The notes: a model not told the origin generated them from the sequence alone. DNA of 64,000 bases from Bidens hawaiensis (GCA_021521415.1 JAIQDT010005807.1:92001-156000), one strand, 5' to 3'. Positions 1 through 11,356 are shown, counted from the first letter of the stretch. Numbers and translations are program-made.

Positions 1-1617
1 TTTTCCAGAACCCAAAACTCATTTTTCAAGCCATTTTCACAAAAACCGAGCTAGAAAGCCCTAGAACTCGTTTTACCGAAAAGCCCCCTTAGACTTCTCC
101 AACTGAGCTCAAATTTTGTGTGTGACTTTTATATGTTATAAAAAGCTTATCCTAAATTTTCCAGAATTTTTCATCAAGTTTAGCTATTTTTCACCATTTT
201 TGGCCAAAACCGAGCATTAAATTCACCAAATATTCATCTTTTATCCAAAAATTCACAGATCTCATATTTTCATGTGTAGATCATCTCTGTGAAATTTCAT
301 GACCCGACTCTAAGTACACTACAATCTGTCCAAAATCATAGATCCACACGAAAACCGAACTATCTTGTGTTTTCTAGCGTTAGATCGCAAAGATCTTGGT
401 TTCTAGCCTTTGCTAGCCACTAGATACAACACTTACAAGCACAATAACACTATACCAAGCAAGTTACACCAACAATCAAACCATTTCTTTCATAGTGTCG
501 GTTTTGATGTAAAAATAAAGGTTTTAACCGTAAAAATCCGTTCTCGACTCTTTTTACTCATTTCTTGGACCAAGATCCCTTGTATAACTTGTATACATCT
601 CTTGATCATGCAAGAGTCGGTTTCATCTCGGGTTTTCACCCGTCTTTCACATAGAAACTCATTTTACAAGATTTCAACCGTAAAATTTCATTCTAAACTC
701 TTTTAACTCATCACTTGGATCAAGATCCTTTGTATAACTTGTATACATCACTAGATCATGCGAGAATCGGTTTCAACCCGGGTTTTCACCCATTTTTACA
801 TTTGAAACCTCCTTTTCTCAAGATCATGAAGTTAGAAACAAGATTCAAGCATCAAAACATGTGTTATACCTTGTAAATCTTGGTTGGAGATCAAGGAATT
901 GGATGAAGATGGATGAGAGTTGAGAGAATTTGGAGTTGGGTGTTTAGAAAAAAAAAGAAAATGAAATGTGTAGTGTGTGTGTATATGGCCGGCTCTATTG
1001 GTGATGTGGGGGGGGCCCACATCTCAAACCATGGCCACACATTTGGATTACACAATCCGGATAATGTTGTGGATAGTCTGGTTCAGTTCGTTTCTCGTTT
1101 AAACTCGTAATTCGGCTTAAAACGAGCCTAAAATGGTCGTTTTTCGGGTTAAAATAAAATTTACATAAAACTGATTTAAAAACTTTAACAAACTTAAACC
1201 ATGACGTTAAATGACTTAAAACATCGTATTGTCGGTCTTTGTGCATCTTTTTCGGTTTGATCGATCGTCTCTTGCTTGATTTGATGTTAAAGGTTTCGTT
1301 TATCGTACCGACGTACTAATAAATCGAAATCCTTTCTCTGTGCTATAATTCACTTATCCCGAAGCATTAATACTTCGCAAACATCACTAAACATTATATA
1401 CTTCGTCTATAATGTAATTCCCGATTCGTTCGGGTTTCAATAATTGTTCATTGGTTAATTGTAATTCCAATACGATTCACTATATAATCGAGTATGATTC
1501 GTAATATGAATCATATATACTCGTATAAACGTACTATAACTCATATAATCAATATTAAATGACACGTAAATAGTATATACCGGCTAGGGTATACCTGGAT
1601 TTGCCGGAATCGTTACA
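1..1617 (-). repeat. 3' LTR of the Tekay-type element (incomplete, cut at window start)
   Basis: Bases 1-1617 repeat 9409-11027 almost exactly. On the - strand the LTR begins TGTAACGATTCCGG at 1617, directly after the polypurine tract. Inside it is an older ~150-bp tandem duplication (about 528-801) in which both copies carry CTTGTATAACTTGTATACATC-like text. The short ORFs here are identical in the other LTR copy and show no protein family features. The first ~1.7 kb (in window orientation) of this LTR lies outside the window. Confidence 0.95.
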
Positions 1618-1630
1618 TTCTCCCCCCGTT
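1618..1630 (-). other. Polypurine tract of the Tekay-type element
   Basis: On the - strand this reads AACGGGGGGAGAA and abuts the LTR start TGTAACG. It lies just downstream of the pol stop and is the expected site for plus-strand DNA priming during reverse transcription. Confidence 0.9.
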
Positions 1631-1653
1631 ATAAAAATTTCGTCCTCGAAATT

Positions 1654-4600
1654 TTACACGTCATCTACTTCCTTTTGAGGAAATAAGTGGGGGTATTTCT
1701 TCCGAAATTCGTCCTTTCGTTCCCAAGTAAATTCTGGGCCTCGTTGCGAATTCCATCTAACTTTGACCAACGAGATCTTATTGTGTCTAAGTTGTTTGAT
1801 CTTACCGTCCACTATTTCAATGGGCTTCTCTACGAAGTTGAGCTTATCATTTATTTGAACACCCTCTAAGGGTAACACCGATGTCTCATTCGCCAGACAT
1901 CTTTTCAAATTTGACACATGGAACACGTTATGAACTGCACTTAGTTCCTCAGGCAGTTCTAATCGGTAAGCTACCGGACCGATTTTTGCAGTGATGCTGA
2001 ATGGTCCAATGTATCTAGGGGCCAACTTCCTCGCCTTTCCAAATCTGACCACTCCTTTCCAGGGTGATACTTTCAAATATACCTTTTCCCCCTTCTCAAA
2101 TGACAACGGTTTTCGACGGGTATCGGCATAACTCTTCTGCCGATCCCGCGCGACTTTCAGGTTGTTCTTAATTTCAAGAATCTTGCTGGTCGTCTCCTGG
2201 ACCAGATCCGATCTAATGACCTGCGAGTCACCCACTTCAGACCAGCAAAGTGGTGATCGGCACTTCCGTCCATACAATGCTTCATAAGGTGCTGCCTTTA
2301 TACTGCTATGGTAACTGTTATTATAGGAAAATTCAACGAGTGGGAGATGTTGATCCCAGTTTCCCTTAAAGTCCAGTACGCAGGCACGAAGCAAATCCTC
2401 CAAAGTTTGAATGGTCCTCTCAGACTGACCATCGGTCTGAGGGTGGTAAGCTGTGCTTAGGTCAATACGTGTTCCCAATGCTTCTTGGACAGCTTGCCAA
2501 AGTTTGGAGGTGAAATGGCTATCCCTATCGGAGATGATCGAGATGGGGATGCCATGACGAGACACTATTTCATTTATATAAATCTGCGCAAGTCTCTCAG
2601 TGTTATAATTATTTCTAATCGGGATAAAATGTGCCGATTTGGTTAATCGATCCACGATTACCCAAATTGCATCATGTCCCCGGGATGTCTTAGGGAGGTG
2701 TGTCACGAAATCCATCGTGATTTGCTCCCATTTCCATTCGGGAATTTCCGGTTGTTGTAACATCCCAGAGGGTTTCTGGTGCTCCGCCTTAACTCTCGCA
2801 CACGTCGTACACTTGCCAACGTATGTGGCTATATCCTTTTTCATACCTGGCCACCAGTAAAATTCTTTCACATCCTTGTACATTTTATCTGATCCCGGAT
2901 GTATGGAATATTTTGATTTATGTGCTTCGTCCATGATCAATTTACGAAGGTCGTGGAGGGTCGGAATCCAAATCCGATTTTTGAAATAGAGAATTTCGTC
3001 CACACGCTGTTCGAAATTCTTTTCGTTACAGAAAAGTCCCTCTTTTTCCAATTGGTCCCCTTTCAACGCCTCGCGTTGAGCGATTCGAATCAAATCCGAA
3101 AGGTTCGACTGGACTATCATTCCCAACGCTCGCACGCGTAGTGGCTTAACTCGATCTTTCCTACTCAAGGCATCGGCTACAACGTTAGCCTTGCCGGGGT
3201 GATATCGGATGTCACAGTCATAGTCACTCAGTAACTCGACCCACCTTCGTTGTCTCATATTCAGTTCTTTCTGATCGAATATGTGTTGCAAACTTTTATG
3301 ATCAGTGAAGATGGTGCACTTTGTACAGTAGAGATAGTGCCTCCAGATTTTAAGTGCGAAGATGACTGCTCCCAGTTCTAGGTCATGAGTAGTGTAATTT
3401 TTCTCGTGAACTTTTAATTGTCGAGAAGCATAGGCTATAACCTTACTATTTTGCATCAATACGCATCCTAACCCTCTCCGGGATGCGTCACAATACACGA
3501 CAAAACCATCGTCTCCGTCGGGGAGACTTAAGATTGGCGCTTGGCACAATCTTTGTTTTAGCGTTTGAAACGCCGTTTCCTGCTCTTCACCCCATTCATA
3601 CTTCCGATCCTTTTGAGTCAGGAGGGTTAAAGGTTGGGCGATGCTGGAAAAGTTCTCTATAAATCGACGATAGTATCCAGCTAAGCCTAAGAATTGGCGG
3701 ATTTCCTTTGGAGATTTAGGCGCTTGCCAATTCTTAATTGCTTCAACCTTACTCGGATCAACGTGTATTCCTTGGTGGTTTATAACGTGACCGAGGAATT
3801 GCACCTCTTGTAACCAGAAGTTACACTTGGAGAATTTTGCATATAACTTCTCCTGATCCAGGAGCTCTAAAACTAACTTTAAGTGTTGCTCGTGCTCATC
3901 TTTACTCTTCGAGTATATCAAAATATCGTCAATAAATACAATGACGAATTTGTCGAGATAGGGTTTACAGACTCGATTCATGAGATCCATGAATACTGCT
4001 GGCGCATTTGTTAGCCCAAAAGGCATAACTAAGAACTCGTAATGGCCGTAGCGAGTCCGGAATGAGGTTTTTGGGATATCCTCCTCCTGAATTCTAACCT
4101 GATGGTATCCCGATCTAAGATCTATTTTTGAAAAGTAGCTCGCACCTTGTAGTTGGTCGAACAGATCATCGATTCGGGGGAGGGGATACCTATTTTTGAT
4201 TGTCAACTTGTTCAATTCCCTGTAATCAATGCACATTCTAAGGCTCCCGTCCTTCTTTTTCACGAATAGAACAGGTGCACCCCACGGGGAATAACTGGGA
4301 CGTATAAATCCCTTATCCAACAATTCCTGTAACTGGTTGGATAATTCTTGCATCTCGGATGGTGCAAGTCGGTAGGGCGCCTTAGCAACAGGGCCAGCTT
4401 GAGGTAACAGATCGATTCTGAATTCGACCTGTCGGGTTGGCGGTAATCCAGGAAGTTCCTCTGGGAAAACTTGTGGAAATTCGCGTACCACGGGAATATC
4501 GTCCACCCGTTTTTCCTCAGAATCAGTGGCCGTCAGGCTCGCTAGATACGCCACACATCCCTGACGTATATATTTTAACACCTTGAGATGGGATATAAAT

Positions 4601-5400
4601 GGTATCATGGTGCCGGATTTTTCTCCTTGCACTAATACCTCCTCGTCATCCGACATTCGGATCTTGACGATTTTCTTTTCACAGTTTATTTCTACCCTGT
4701 TACGTGTTAGCCAATCCATTCCCACTATCACGTCAAAACTACCCAATTCTACCGGTAACAAGTCAATCAGAAAGGATTGTTCGTTCAGAATAAAAGGGCA
4801 ATTCCGAACTATCTGATTAACTATCATGGTTTTACCGTTAGCGACTTCTACGGTGTAAGGTTCTATGGTTTCACCAATAGGAAGGTTTGCTATCGAAAGG
4901 AATCTAACGGGGACAAAACTTCTATCGGCGCCTGTATCAAATAATACAGAAGCGTAATGATCAGAGACGATGAAGGCACCTGTCACTACGCTGGGGTCCT
5001 GGCATGCCTCGTTTGCCCCCATCACGAATGCTCGGCCTCGCGCCGGATTGGACGACGATGTCTGACCCGTGAGTTGTCTCCCGTTTCCTCCCTGGTTCAG
5101 TTTCGGGCAGTTCCTTTTGAAGTGATCCGTGCTGCCGCATTCGTAGCAAGCACGGCTAGTGGTCACCATTTGGTTTCCTTGCGGGTTTTGCTGTCGGGCC
5201 GGTTGGGTCCTAAATGGCTGCGCACAGATAGGTTGCGGTTGTCGGTTCAGGTTGTTCAGATTTGTCTTACAATTTGGTGCGTAGTGTCCAATCCTGCCAC
5301 ACCGGTGGCACACCACCTCTTTGCACACGCCACCATGGTGGTAACCACATTTCCCGCACTTAGGAAACGTTCCCTTCTGCGGTTCTTGCCTTCCGCCCAA
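1654..5400 (-). CDS. pol: Pol polyprotein: Zn knuckles, protease, RT, RNase H, integrase, chromodomain-like tail
   Basis: This 1248-codon frame has no internal stop. It carries CCHC knuckles (CHRC...HYAPNC at residues 31-44; CYEC...HFKRNC at 85-98) and an aspartic protease motif DTGA at 155-158. Reverse transcriptase covers about 330-500, with [18 protein letters not shown] and FIDD at the catalytic site (489-492). RNase H follows (YCDAS near 637, TDHKSL near 700, ADALSRK). The integrase has an HHCC zinc region and a D,D,E core (MDFV, SDRDSHF, QSERT). The last ~47 residues resemble the Tekay chromodomain (TWER..E/F..KYPHLF). It makes and integrates the element's cDNA. The frame has no ATG at its 5' end (TTG at 5400): it follows gag by a change of frame near 5400-5410. 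That could be a single indel or a recoding site; I see no clear slippery heptamer. In this family gag and pol are usually one reading frame. Confidence 0.93.
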   Translation of the reverse strand: MGGRQEPQKGTFPKCGKCGYHHGGVCKEVVCHRCGRIGHYAPNCKTNLNNLNRQPQPICAQPFRTQPARQQNPQGNQMVTTSRACYECGSTDHFKRNCPKLNQGGNGRQLTGQTSSSNPARGRAFVMGANEACQDPSVVTGAFIVSDHYASVLFDTGADRSFVPVRFLSIANLPIGETIEPYTVEVANGKTMIVNQIVRNCPFILNEQSFLIDLLPVELGSFDVIVGMDWLTRNRVEINCEKKIVKIRMSDDEEVLVQGEKSGTMIPFISHLKVLKYIRQGCVAYLASLTATDSEEKRVDDIPVVREFPQVFPEELPGLPPTRQVEFRIDLLPQAGPVAKAPYRLAPSEMQELSNQLQELLDKGFIRPSYSPWGAPVLFVKKKDGSLRMCIDYRELNKLTIKNRYPLPRIDDLFDQLQGASYFSKIDLRSGYHQVRIQEEDIPKTSFRTRYGHYEFLVMPFGLTNAPAVFMDLMNRVCKPYLDKFVIVFIDDILIYSKSKDEHEQHLKLVLELLDQEKLYAKFSKCNFWLQEVQFLGHVINHQGIHVDPSKVEAIKNWQAPKSPKEIRQFLGLAGYYRRFIENFSSIAQPLTLLTQKDRKYEWGEEQETAFQTLKQRLCQAPILSLPDGDDGFVVYCDASRRGLGCVLMQNSKVIAYASRQLKVHEKNYTTHDLELGAVIFALKIWRHYLYCTKCTIFTDHKSLQHIFDQKELNMRQRRWVELLSDYDCDIRYHPGKANVVADALSRKDRVKPLRVRALGMIVQSNLSDLIRIAQREALKGDQLEKEGLFCNEKNFEQRVDEILYFKNRIWIPTLHDLRKLIMDEAHKSKYSIHPGSDKMYKDVKEFYWWPGMKKDIATYVGKCTTCARVKAEHQKPSGMLQQPEIPEWKWEQITMDFVTHLPKTSRGHDAIWVIVDRLTKSAHFIPIRNNYNTERLAQIYINEIVSRHGIPISIISDRDSHFTSKLWQAVQEALGTRIDLSTAYHPQTDGQSERTIQTLEDLLRACVLDFKGNWDQHLPLVEFSYNNSYHSSIKAAPYEALYGRKCRSPLCWSEVGDSQVIRSDLVQETTSKILEIKNNLKVARDRQKSYADTRRKPLSFEKGEKVYLKVSPWKGVVRFGKARKLAPRYIGPFSITAKIGPVAYRLELPEELSAVHNVFHVSNLKRCLANETSVLPLEGVQINDKLNFVEKPIEIVDGKIKQLRHNKISLVKVRWNSQRGPEFTWERKDEFRKKYPHLFPQKEVDDV

Positions 5401-6359
5401 CTAGTCATGGCATAGCTCTGGGCAGCGGGCCTAGCTCGTTTGCTTTGCTGCTTTTCCTGGATCCTATGGTCATGTGTACCCCGTTTTCCCCCAGCGGATT
5501 CTCCTGTCACCTTTAGTGATCCGCTCCGTAAGAAATCATACGTGACAATGCCAGTCTGTGTCACTGCACTTTCATACGTCTGGTGTCCCCCCGCGTTAAC
5601 TATACTCCTCACTACTGGAGTAAGTCCCCAAATATAACGTTCCACCCTCTTCGTCTCTGGGGTGACCAACCACGGTACTAATCGTGACAGTTCATTAAAC
5701 CGGTTGGTATAACCCAAGTGGTCCGCCCCCTTCATCTCCAGATTCCACAACTCATTTTCCAGTTTCTGCAATTCATTCTTTGGGCAGAAATGTTCCAACA
5801 CAAGAGCCTTAAGCTCTGTCCAGGTCATGTGGTTTGTCGCCGCCTGACCTCGAGTCTGTACTATGGTGTTCCACCATGTCAAGGCATGGTCTGTGAATGT
5901 ACAGGTGGCGTACTTAACGACACAATCCTCGGGACAGTTGCTGATATTCACCACTGATTCTATTTTCTCTATCCATTTAACTAACCCATTCGGTCCTTCA
6001 GACCCGCTAAACTCTAATGGCTTGCACAACATAAAGTCCTTGATCGAACATCCCCTGGATGCACGAATCGGTTCAGTACGGTTCGTCTCTACCGTAGGTA
6101 TAGGACCATTACTGTCAGTAACGACCACCCTAGGCGGTGCGTCATTACTCGGAATCGTGTTATCATTCCTTGGAGGATTAGCATTTTGTTCCCCGTCATT
6201 ATTTATGGGCGTTTGATTGCTCGGAGGGGTTGGATTGGTCGAGTTGTTAATACTGGCGGCGATGCGCGATACTATATCCGGTATCGCCGCCTCCAACTGT
6301 TGAGCAATCAAACGGCTCACATCTACTTCTGATATTTTCGTTGATCGTTTCGGTGCCAT
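5256..6359 (-). CDS. gag: Gag capsid protein of the Tekay-type element
   Basis: I take the start as the ATG at 6359 (MAPKRSTK), 13 codons inside a longer open frame; the extra N-terminal residues are hydrophobic and look like leader sequence. A low-complexity Asn/Pro/Thr stretch comes first. The retrotransposon gag core follows ([47 protein letters not shown]). The frame runs on to 5256, but after about 5405 it is out of phase with the zinc-knuckle coding sequence: the knuckles at about 5267-5358 are readable only in the pol frame. The final ~48 residues of this frame are therefore probably not native. Gag packages the RNA into virus-like particles. Confidence 0.88.
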   Translation of the reverse strand: MAPKRSTKISEVDVSRLIAQQLEAAIPDIVSRIAASINNSTNPTPPSNQTPINNDGEQNANPPRNDNTIPSNDAPPRVVVTDSNGPIPTVETNRTEPIRASRGCSIKDFMLCKPLEFSGSEGPNGLVKWIEKIESVVNISNCPEDCVVKYATCTFTDHALTWWNTIVQTRGQAATNHMTWTELKALVLEHFCPKNELQKLENELWNLEMKGADHLGYTNRFNELSRLVPWLVTPETKRVERYIWGLTPVVRSIVNAGGHQTYESAVTQTGIVTYDFLRSGSLKVTGESAGGKRGTHDHRIQEKQQSKRARPAAQSYAMTSWAEGKNRRRERFLSAGNVVTTMVACAKRWCATGVAGLDTTHQIVRQI

Positions 6360-6733
6360 TCTACACAACATCAAGAAAATACATACAATCAATACCATCT
6401 CAAATCATAAAACACAATACATATTTCATTCATTAGTAAACATTGATACATATTACACAAACATCAGTTTACATACTTTCCAGTCAACATTACATAACTA
6501 AGTTCTAATACAAGGGCACTATGTCGGCATCATCTCGACATAACCCGTAAAGGGGTCAGTGCTTGAATGATACCCAAAAGTATCTATAATGATATGCCCC
6601 AAAAGAGACCCACCCTAGGGGCCAGTGGTTGTATTATAACTAAACAAGATTCACTCCATGTTAGCATCACCACTAACTACTTACACAGAGTATCAAAAAA
6701 AAATGGTCCCTGTCTATCCCCAACCCAAAACAA
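6360..6733 (-). other. Spacer between the extra ORF and gag
   Basis: About 370 bp with no coding potential that I can recognise on either strand. It is the untranslated interval between the upstream extra ORF and gag, rich in runs such as CCCACCCTAGGGG near 6609. Confidence 0.5.
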
Positions 6734-7333
6734 CTAAACATGGTGGTAAACCAACCACACCAACACCGCCGCCATCCCCACAACCACTGCCATTAAACCC
6801 CGGATCCGTGTTTCCATCCGGTCAATCAACCCCAGGGAGTAGGCGTCCTCCCTCCTCAGCTGCGCGATCGCATGCTGGCTGTCCAGTATGCAATCCACCA
6901 AGAGGTTCCTCCTCTGAATACCCACCGTCAAGGCGGCGGAGTGCTCGTTCACCTGTTCGGTGAGCGTTCGGAGCCAGGCCGCAGCATCCCGTTCCTGTCT
7001 CGGGAGACCCCACACCGGTAGAGTCGCAGGCTCGGGACGAGAGCTGGAGGACTCGCCCCTGCGACTAGCAGGTCTGGGTGGGGGCGAGATAGGTCGGACC
7101 GGTGGAATACTGATCCGCGCCGTGAGGCGGGGTCCGAATCCAGGGGGTGCAGGAGCGACCTGTGGTGCGGGTGGGGTCGGGGATCTGGCCATCCTAGCTG
7201 AGGAGGACTGGCCGGAATTCCTCAAGCTAGCCTCGGAAGGCTCGGTGCTGGATGCTACAAGAGGGCTCCCAGAGTCCCCGGAGCTGACCTCCTCCGGGTC
7301 CTCCTCGAACGACGCACTGGGGGTTCTTGACAT
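6734..7333 (-). CDS. Extra ORF between 5' LTR and gag: Pro/Ser-rich protein with C-terminal membrane anchor
   Basis: This open frame (199 residues from the ATG at 7333; 208 from the one at 7360) is the first ORF after the primer site. The product starts MSRTPSASFEEDPEE, continues as an acidic, Ser/Pro/Arg-rich region, and has a helical segment around residues 115-175 (AAAWLRTLTEQVNEHSAAL onward). It ends in a hydrophobic stretch (MAVVVGMAAVLVWLVYHH) preceded by Arg residues. That layout is what a tail-anchored membrane protein looks like. I do not recognise a family. The upstream sequence has a TGTGCAG-GTAAT context that could be a 3' splice site, so it may be reached by splicing. High GC content sets it apart from the AT-rich LTR. 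An alternative is a decayed captured gene, but there is no stop. Confidence 0.6.
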   Translation of the reverse strand: MSRTPSASFEEDPEEVSSGDSGSPLVASSTEPSEASLRNSGQSSSARMARSPTPPAPQVAPAPPGFGPRLTARISIPPVRPISPPPRPASRRGESSSSRPEPATLPVWGLPRQERDAAAWLRTLTEQVNEHSAALTVGIQRRNLLVDCILDSQHAIAQLRREDAYSLGLIDRMETRIRGLMAVVVGMAAVLVWLVYHHV

Positions 7334-7360
7334 ATTACCTGCACACAAGTTAACAAACAT

Positions 7361-7678
7361 ATAGTTCTTCCCATAGTGTAAATCATAATCAAATTAATAT
7401 GCACTTACTTATACAACTTGACTACATAACAATATTATCACATATTTGCACATATGTTGCCAATTTTACCTATTAAAGTCCCTCGTGACTTCCCCTGAAT
7501 TCCCTCGTGTAGACAAGTCTGTTATTATGTTCCGGACCATAATAACCCACTTGTCCATCCAAGTTCATCCCGATCTCGTCACAATATATATTTAGTTGAT
7601 ATTCAGATCCTATAATATTTGAGCTACTGGTTATATTTTAGGTATCTTTTAAAGACATCCTAATTCTTTATAACCAAT
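7361..7678 (-). other. Untranslated leader of the Tekay-type element
   Basis: AT-rich interval between the primer site and the first ORF. No coding sequence is supported here. It probably holds packaging signals and the mRNA leader (family knowledge). Confidence 0.5.
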
Positions 7679-7691
7679 GGCTCTGATACCA
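7679..7691 (-). other. Primer binding site, tRNA-iMet type
   Basis: On the - strand this reads TGGTATCAGAGCC, the standard complement to the 3' end of plant initiator methionine tRNA. It fixes the direction of the element and places the end of the 5' LTR a few bases upstream, near 7692-7699. Confidence 0.95.
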
Positions 7692-7698
7692 AGTTCAG

Positions 7699-10600
7699 TA
7701 ACACCCCGTAACCGCAGCGGAAACGTACACGGGATGCAACAGACACATCTGATATCAACAGCATTGCTTATAAAGAAAATACCACTACATTAATTTATAT
7801 CATAATACATTGTTGCTAGTTTCGTTACTATCTAGGTGTTACACACAAGTTTTACCGATAAGACCTTAATATATTCATTACAAAATATAGATCAGCAAGC
7901 TTCCAAAAAGTAGCACAGATCATTAAGCACATATCAATCATTCCAACTTGGGCATACCTAGAAAACATGTAAAGAAAACGGGTCAACTACGAATAGTTGA
8001 TGAGTTTCACTAATTTAAATAAACACTGACAGATCATTTTAATAATCCTTTATTAGCAATGTAAATATGCTGGGAACTATGTTTCCCCAGAACATTTATA
8101 ACCTCTGGGAACTAAATTTCCCCAGAACAATAATAACCTCCGGGAACTATGTTACCCCAGAACAATAATAACCTCTGGGAACTAAGTTACCCCAGAACAA
8201 TAATAACCTCTGGGAACTAAGTTACCCCAGAACAATAATAACCTCCGGGAACTATGTTACCCCAGAACAATAGTAACCTCTGGGAACTAAGTTACCCCAG
8301 AACAATAATAACCTCTGGGAGCTATGTTACCCCAGAACAATAACAACCTCTGGGAACTAAGTTACCCCAGAACAATAATAACATTTGGGAACTATGTTAC
8401 CTCAGAACAATCCCACACAATGAACAATTTATATATTCTGTGCATCAAACCATATATATATAAATATACAAGTGTTTCCATACGATCGGTATGTACTTAA
8501 ATACTTTAATAAAGACATGCTTTCCGCCCCGGGAAAATACTTAAAACAGTTCAGTAAAAGGGGCTCGTGAAAACTCACCTTTCTGTGAGTCGGGACGTGA
8601 TACAATGAACTGCTATAAGCCTGGATCTGTAATATAATATCTAGTCGTTACTATATAATTCCCATAAATTAAATACGTGTCAATCGGTGCATCTGGGGAC
8701 ATTGTTAACCCATTACTGTACTCGATCCGGGGACTATGTTAACCCCGTGACACTCCTAAGGACCCAGATTGTGACATTACTTAGAGTCTGACGGTCAAAA
8801 TTATCATTTTTATGTTTTCTTTGATTTGCGTGCCTAGCACGGTTATCCGTTTTTAGATTCAAAAATGAGTTTGTTTACAACCGACCCAAAAATGGTGTTT
8901 GACTGTTATTTTAGTTAAAGTGATGAAATTAGAGCTCGGTTTGGACACCCCGTTTGGCCGCGGGGCCCGTTTCCGTCATTTAGGTGCCGGAAACAGTAAA
9001 ATCGGGTGAAATTACCCAAATCATCCGAATTATTTTCGGATGATTTTCTTTTATTTAATTTACTTAGTATTATGAAAATGGTCTATTTTTAGGTTTTTAT
9101 ATACCAGTCAGCTCGCTTATGCGAGTTTTGCCGGTTTACACATTTTAAGCTTTAAAAATTTGTTTTTATGTTCTTTTTAGCACAAATAATTACCCGTTTA
9201 GTCTCGGGTCTTGAAATTTTGCACAAAACTTATTTTGACAGCAATAAATTTTATAAAAGTTTTCCAGATTTATTTTTTTATATTTACATTTATTTATCTA
9301 TTTTTAAACATTATTAAAACACTAAATATGTCAAAAATACCAAAAGACTTTAGAAAAATCCCAAATTTTTCCGGGATGATCCCTGCCATCCTCATAACTC
9401 CCTGGAATTTTTCCAGAACCCAAAACTCATTTTTCAAGCCATTTTCACAAAAACCGAGCTAGAAAGCCCTAGAACTCGTTTTACCGAAAAGCCCCCTTAG
9501 ACTTCTCCAACTGAGCTCAAATTTTGTGTGTGACTTTTATATGTTATAAAAAGCTTATCCTAAATTTTCCAGAATTTTTCATCAAGTTTAGCTATTTTTC
9601 ACCATTTTTGGCCAAAACCGAGCATTAAATTCACCAAATATTCATCTTTTATCCAAAAATTCACAGATCTCATATTTTCATGTGTAGATCATCTCTGTGA
9701 AATTTCATGACCAGACTCTAAGTACACTACAATCTGTCCAAAATCATAGATCCACACGAAAACCGAACTATCTTGTGTTTTCTAGCGTTAGATCGCAAAG
9801 ATCTTGGTTTCTAGCCTTTGCTAGCCACTAGATACAACACTTACAAGCACAATAACACTATACCAAGCAAGTTACACCAACAATCAAACCATTTCTTTCA
9901 TAGTGTCGGTTTTGATGTAAAAATAAAGGTTTTAACCGTAAAAATCCGTTCTCGACTCTTTTTACTCATTTCTTGGACCAAGATCCCTTGTATAACTTGT
10001 ATACATCTCTTGATCATGCAAGAGTCGGTTTCATCTCGGGTTTTCACCCGTCTTTCACATAGAAACTCATTTTACAAGATTTCAACCGTAAAATTTCATT
10101 CTAAACTCTTTTAACTCATCACTTGGATCAAGATCCTTTGTATAACTTGTATACATCACTAGATCATGCGAGAATCGGTTTCAACCCGGGTTTTCACCCA
10201 TTTTTACATTTGAAACCTCCTTTTCTCAAGATCATGAAGTTAGAAACAAGATTCAAGCATCAAAACATGTGTTATACCTTGTAAATCTTGGTTGGAGATC
10301 AAGGAATTGGATGAAGATGGATGAGAGTTGAGAGAATTTGGAGTTGGGTGTTTAGAAAAAAAAAAGAAAATGAAATGTGTAGTGTGTGTGTATATGGCCG
10401 GCTCTATTGGTGATGTGGGGGGGGGGCCACATCTCAAACCATGGCCACACATTTGGATTACACAATCCGGATAATGTTGTGGATAGTCTGGTTCAGTTCG
10501 TTTCTCGTTTAAACTCGTAATTCGGCTTAAAACGAGCCTAAAATGGTCGTTTTTCGGGTTAAAATAAAATTTACATAAAACTGATTTAAAAACTTTAACA

Positions 10601-11027
10601 AACTTAAACCATGACGTTAAATGACTTAAAACATCGTATTGTCGGTCTTTGTGCATCTTTTTCGGTTTGATCGATCGTCTCTTGCTTGATTTGATGTTAA
10701 AGGTTTCGTTTATCGTACCGACGTACTAATAAATCGAAATCCTTTCTCTGTGCTATAATTCACTTATCCCGAAGCATTAATACTTCGTAAACATCACTAA
10801 ACATTATATACTTCGTCTATAATGTAATTCCCGATTCGTTCGGGTTTCAATAATCGTTCATTGGTTAATTGTAATTCCAATACGATTCACTATATAATCG
10901 AGTATGATTCGTACTATGAATCATATATACTCGTATAAACGTACTATAACTCATATAATCAATATTAAATGACACGTAAATAGTATATACCGGCTAGGGT
11001 ATACCTGGATTTGCCGGAATCGTTACA
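7699..11027 (-). repeat. 5' LTR of the Tekay-type element, ~3.3 kb
   Basis: The outer end (11027) is fixed by comparison with the 3' LTR and by the TGTAACG terminus. The inner end is placed by the primer site and reads ...GGGGTGTTAC, so the last bases are uncertain by about five positions. Bases 9409-11027 match window positions 1-1617. The inner half carries a 35-bp tandem array (8067-8413) and runs of 'GGGAACTA(T/A)GTTACCCC'-like text further out (about 8690-8750). No protein-coding sequence is supported in it. Confidence 0.92.
8067..8413. repeat. 35-bp tandem array, about ten units, inside the LTR
   Basis: Units of 35 bp repeat in direct orientation, with a core of GGGAACTA(A/T)GTTACCCCAG followed by AACAATAATAACCTC. 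The first and last units are the most diverged. Each unit contains the near-inverted pair GGGAAC/GTTACCCC, so the RNA could fold into repeated small hairpins. A weaker relative of the unit recurs at about 8690-8750. Confidence 0.92.
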
Positions 11028-11356
11028 CCAGATGCCATTCCCGATGGTACGTTGGATAATATGAGATTCTGGTTCTATGATTCTTTTACTACCACAGCTG
11101 TTGTCAAACTACAAAAAGGGAAAGGTCAATACCGTTTTGTTGACCCTAGGATTTGTTGAAGTTCCATAGAAGGATATCAAGACGCTTAGCACGTTTCAGA
11201 TTGTTGCTGATGGTATTTTTGAAACAGCCGCTAAAGAATACACAAGGATGGTAGCATCTATCATCAATAACAAGTTTTGGGCGGGAGGGTTGAAGGATGC
11301 GGACATTGATTACATGGAGCAAGATTAAAGATAAAGCTACAAACCAAGGGGGAGAT
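11028..11356 (+). pseudogene. Broken coding remnant upstream of a copia-like polypurine tract
   Basis: Translation in shifting + frames gives protein-like text: a first piece with GTLDNMRFWFYDSFTTTAVV and KGKGQYRFVDPR, then after a frame change and a stop a piece with FETAAKEYTRMVASIINNKF and WAGGLKDADID, ending at a stop just before the tract AAGGGGGAGA (11346-11355). I do not recognise the family; it is not the usual copia RNase H tail. The Tekay-type element interrupts its 5' side at 11027. Confidence 0.45.

Larger units (their letters stand above)
1..11027 (-). mobile_element. Ty3/gypsy chromovirus (Tekay/Del type), recent, 3' LTR cut by window edge
   Basis: The parts in transcriptional order on the - strand are: 5' LTR (about 7699-11027), tRNA-iMet primer site (7679-7691), an extra ORF (6734-7333), gag, pol, a polypurine tract (1618-1630) and the 3' LTR (1-1617, continuing beyond the window). 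The two LTR copies align over all 1617 visible bases, with about four substitutions (for example near 304, 1376, 1435 and 1504) and two one-base homopolymer differences, so the insertion is young. The outer end reads TGTAACG on the - strand at 11027; the adjacent CCAGA (11028-11032) would be one copy of the target duplication. Long LTRs, a PR-RT-RH-IN order and a chromodomain-like tail point to the Tekay/Del clade; the clade is inferred from family features, not from a tree. Confidence 0.93.

Noticed and set aside
410..706. 98-residue frame found identically at 410-706 and 9818-10114
   Set aside because: It is the same LTR sequence twice. Its identity reflects the young LTR pair, not protein conservation, and it has no family features.
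4957..5415. 152-codon + strand frame opposite the pol/gag junction
   Set aside because: It is a shadow of the - strand zinc-knuckle coding sequence; the composition follows the antisense of Cys/Gly/Arg codons.
5395..5415. Programmed -1 frameshift site between gag and pol
   Set aside because: No X-XXY-YYZ heptamer is present at the junction. A simple indel is the more economical reading, kept only as a question in the findings.
8067..8413. Regularly spaced repeats that look like a CRISPR array
   Set aside because: The 35-bp units are head-to-tail with no unique spacers, and the sequence is inside a plant LTR. It is a minisatellite.
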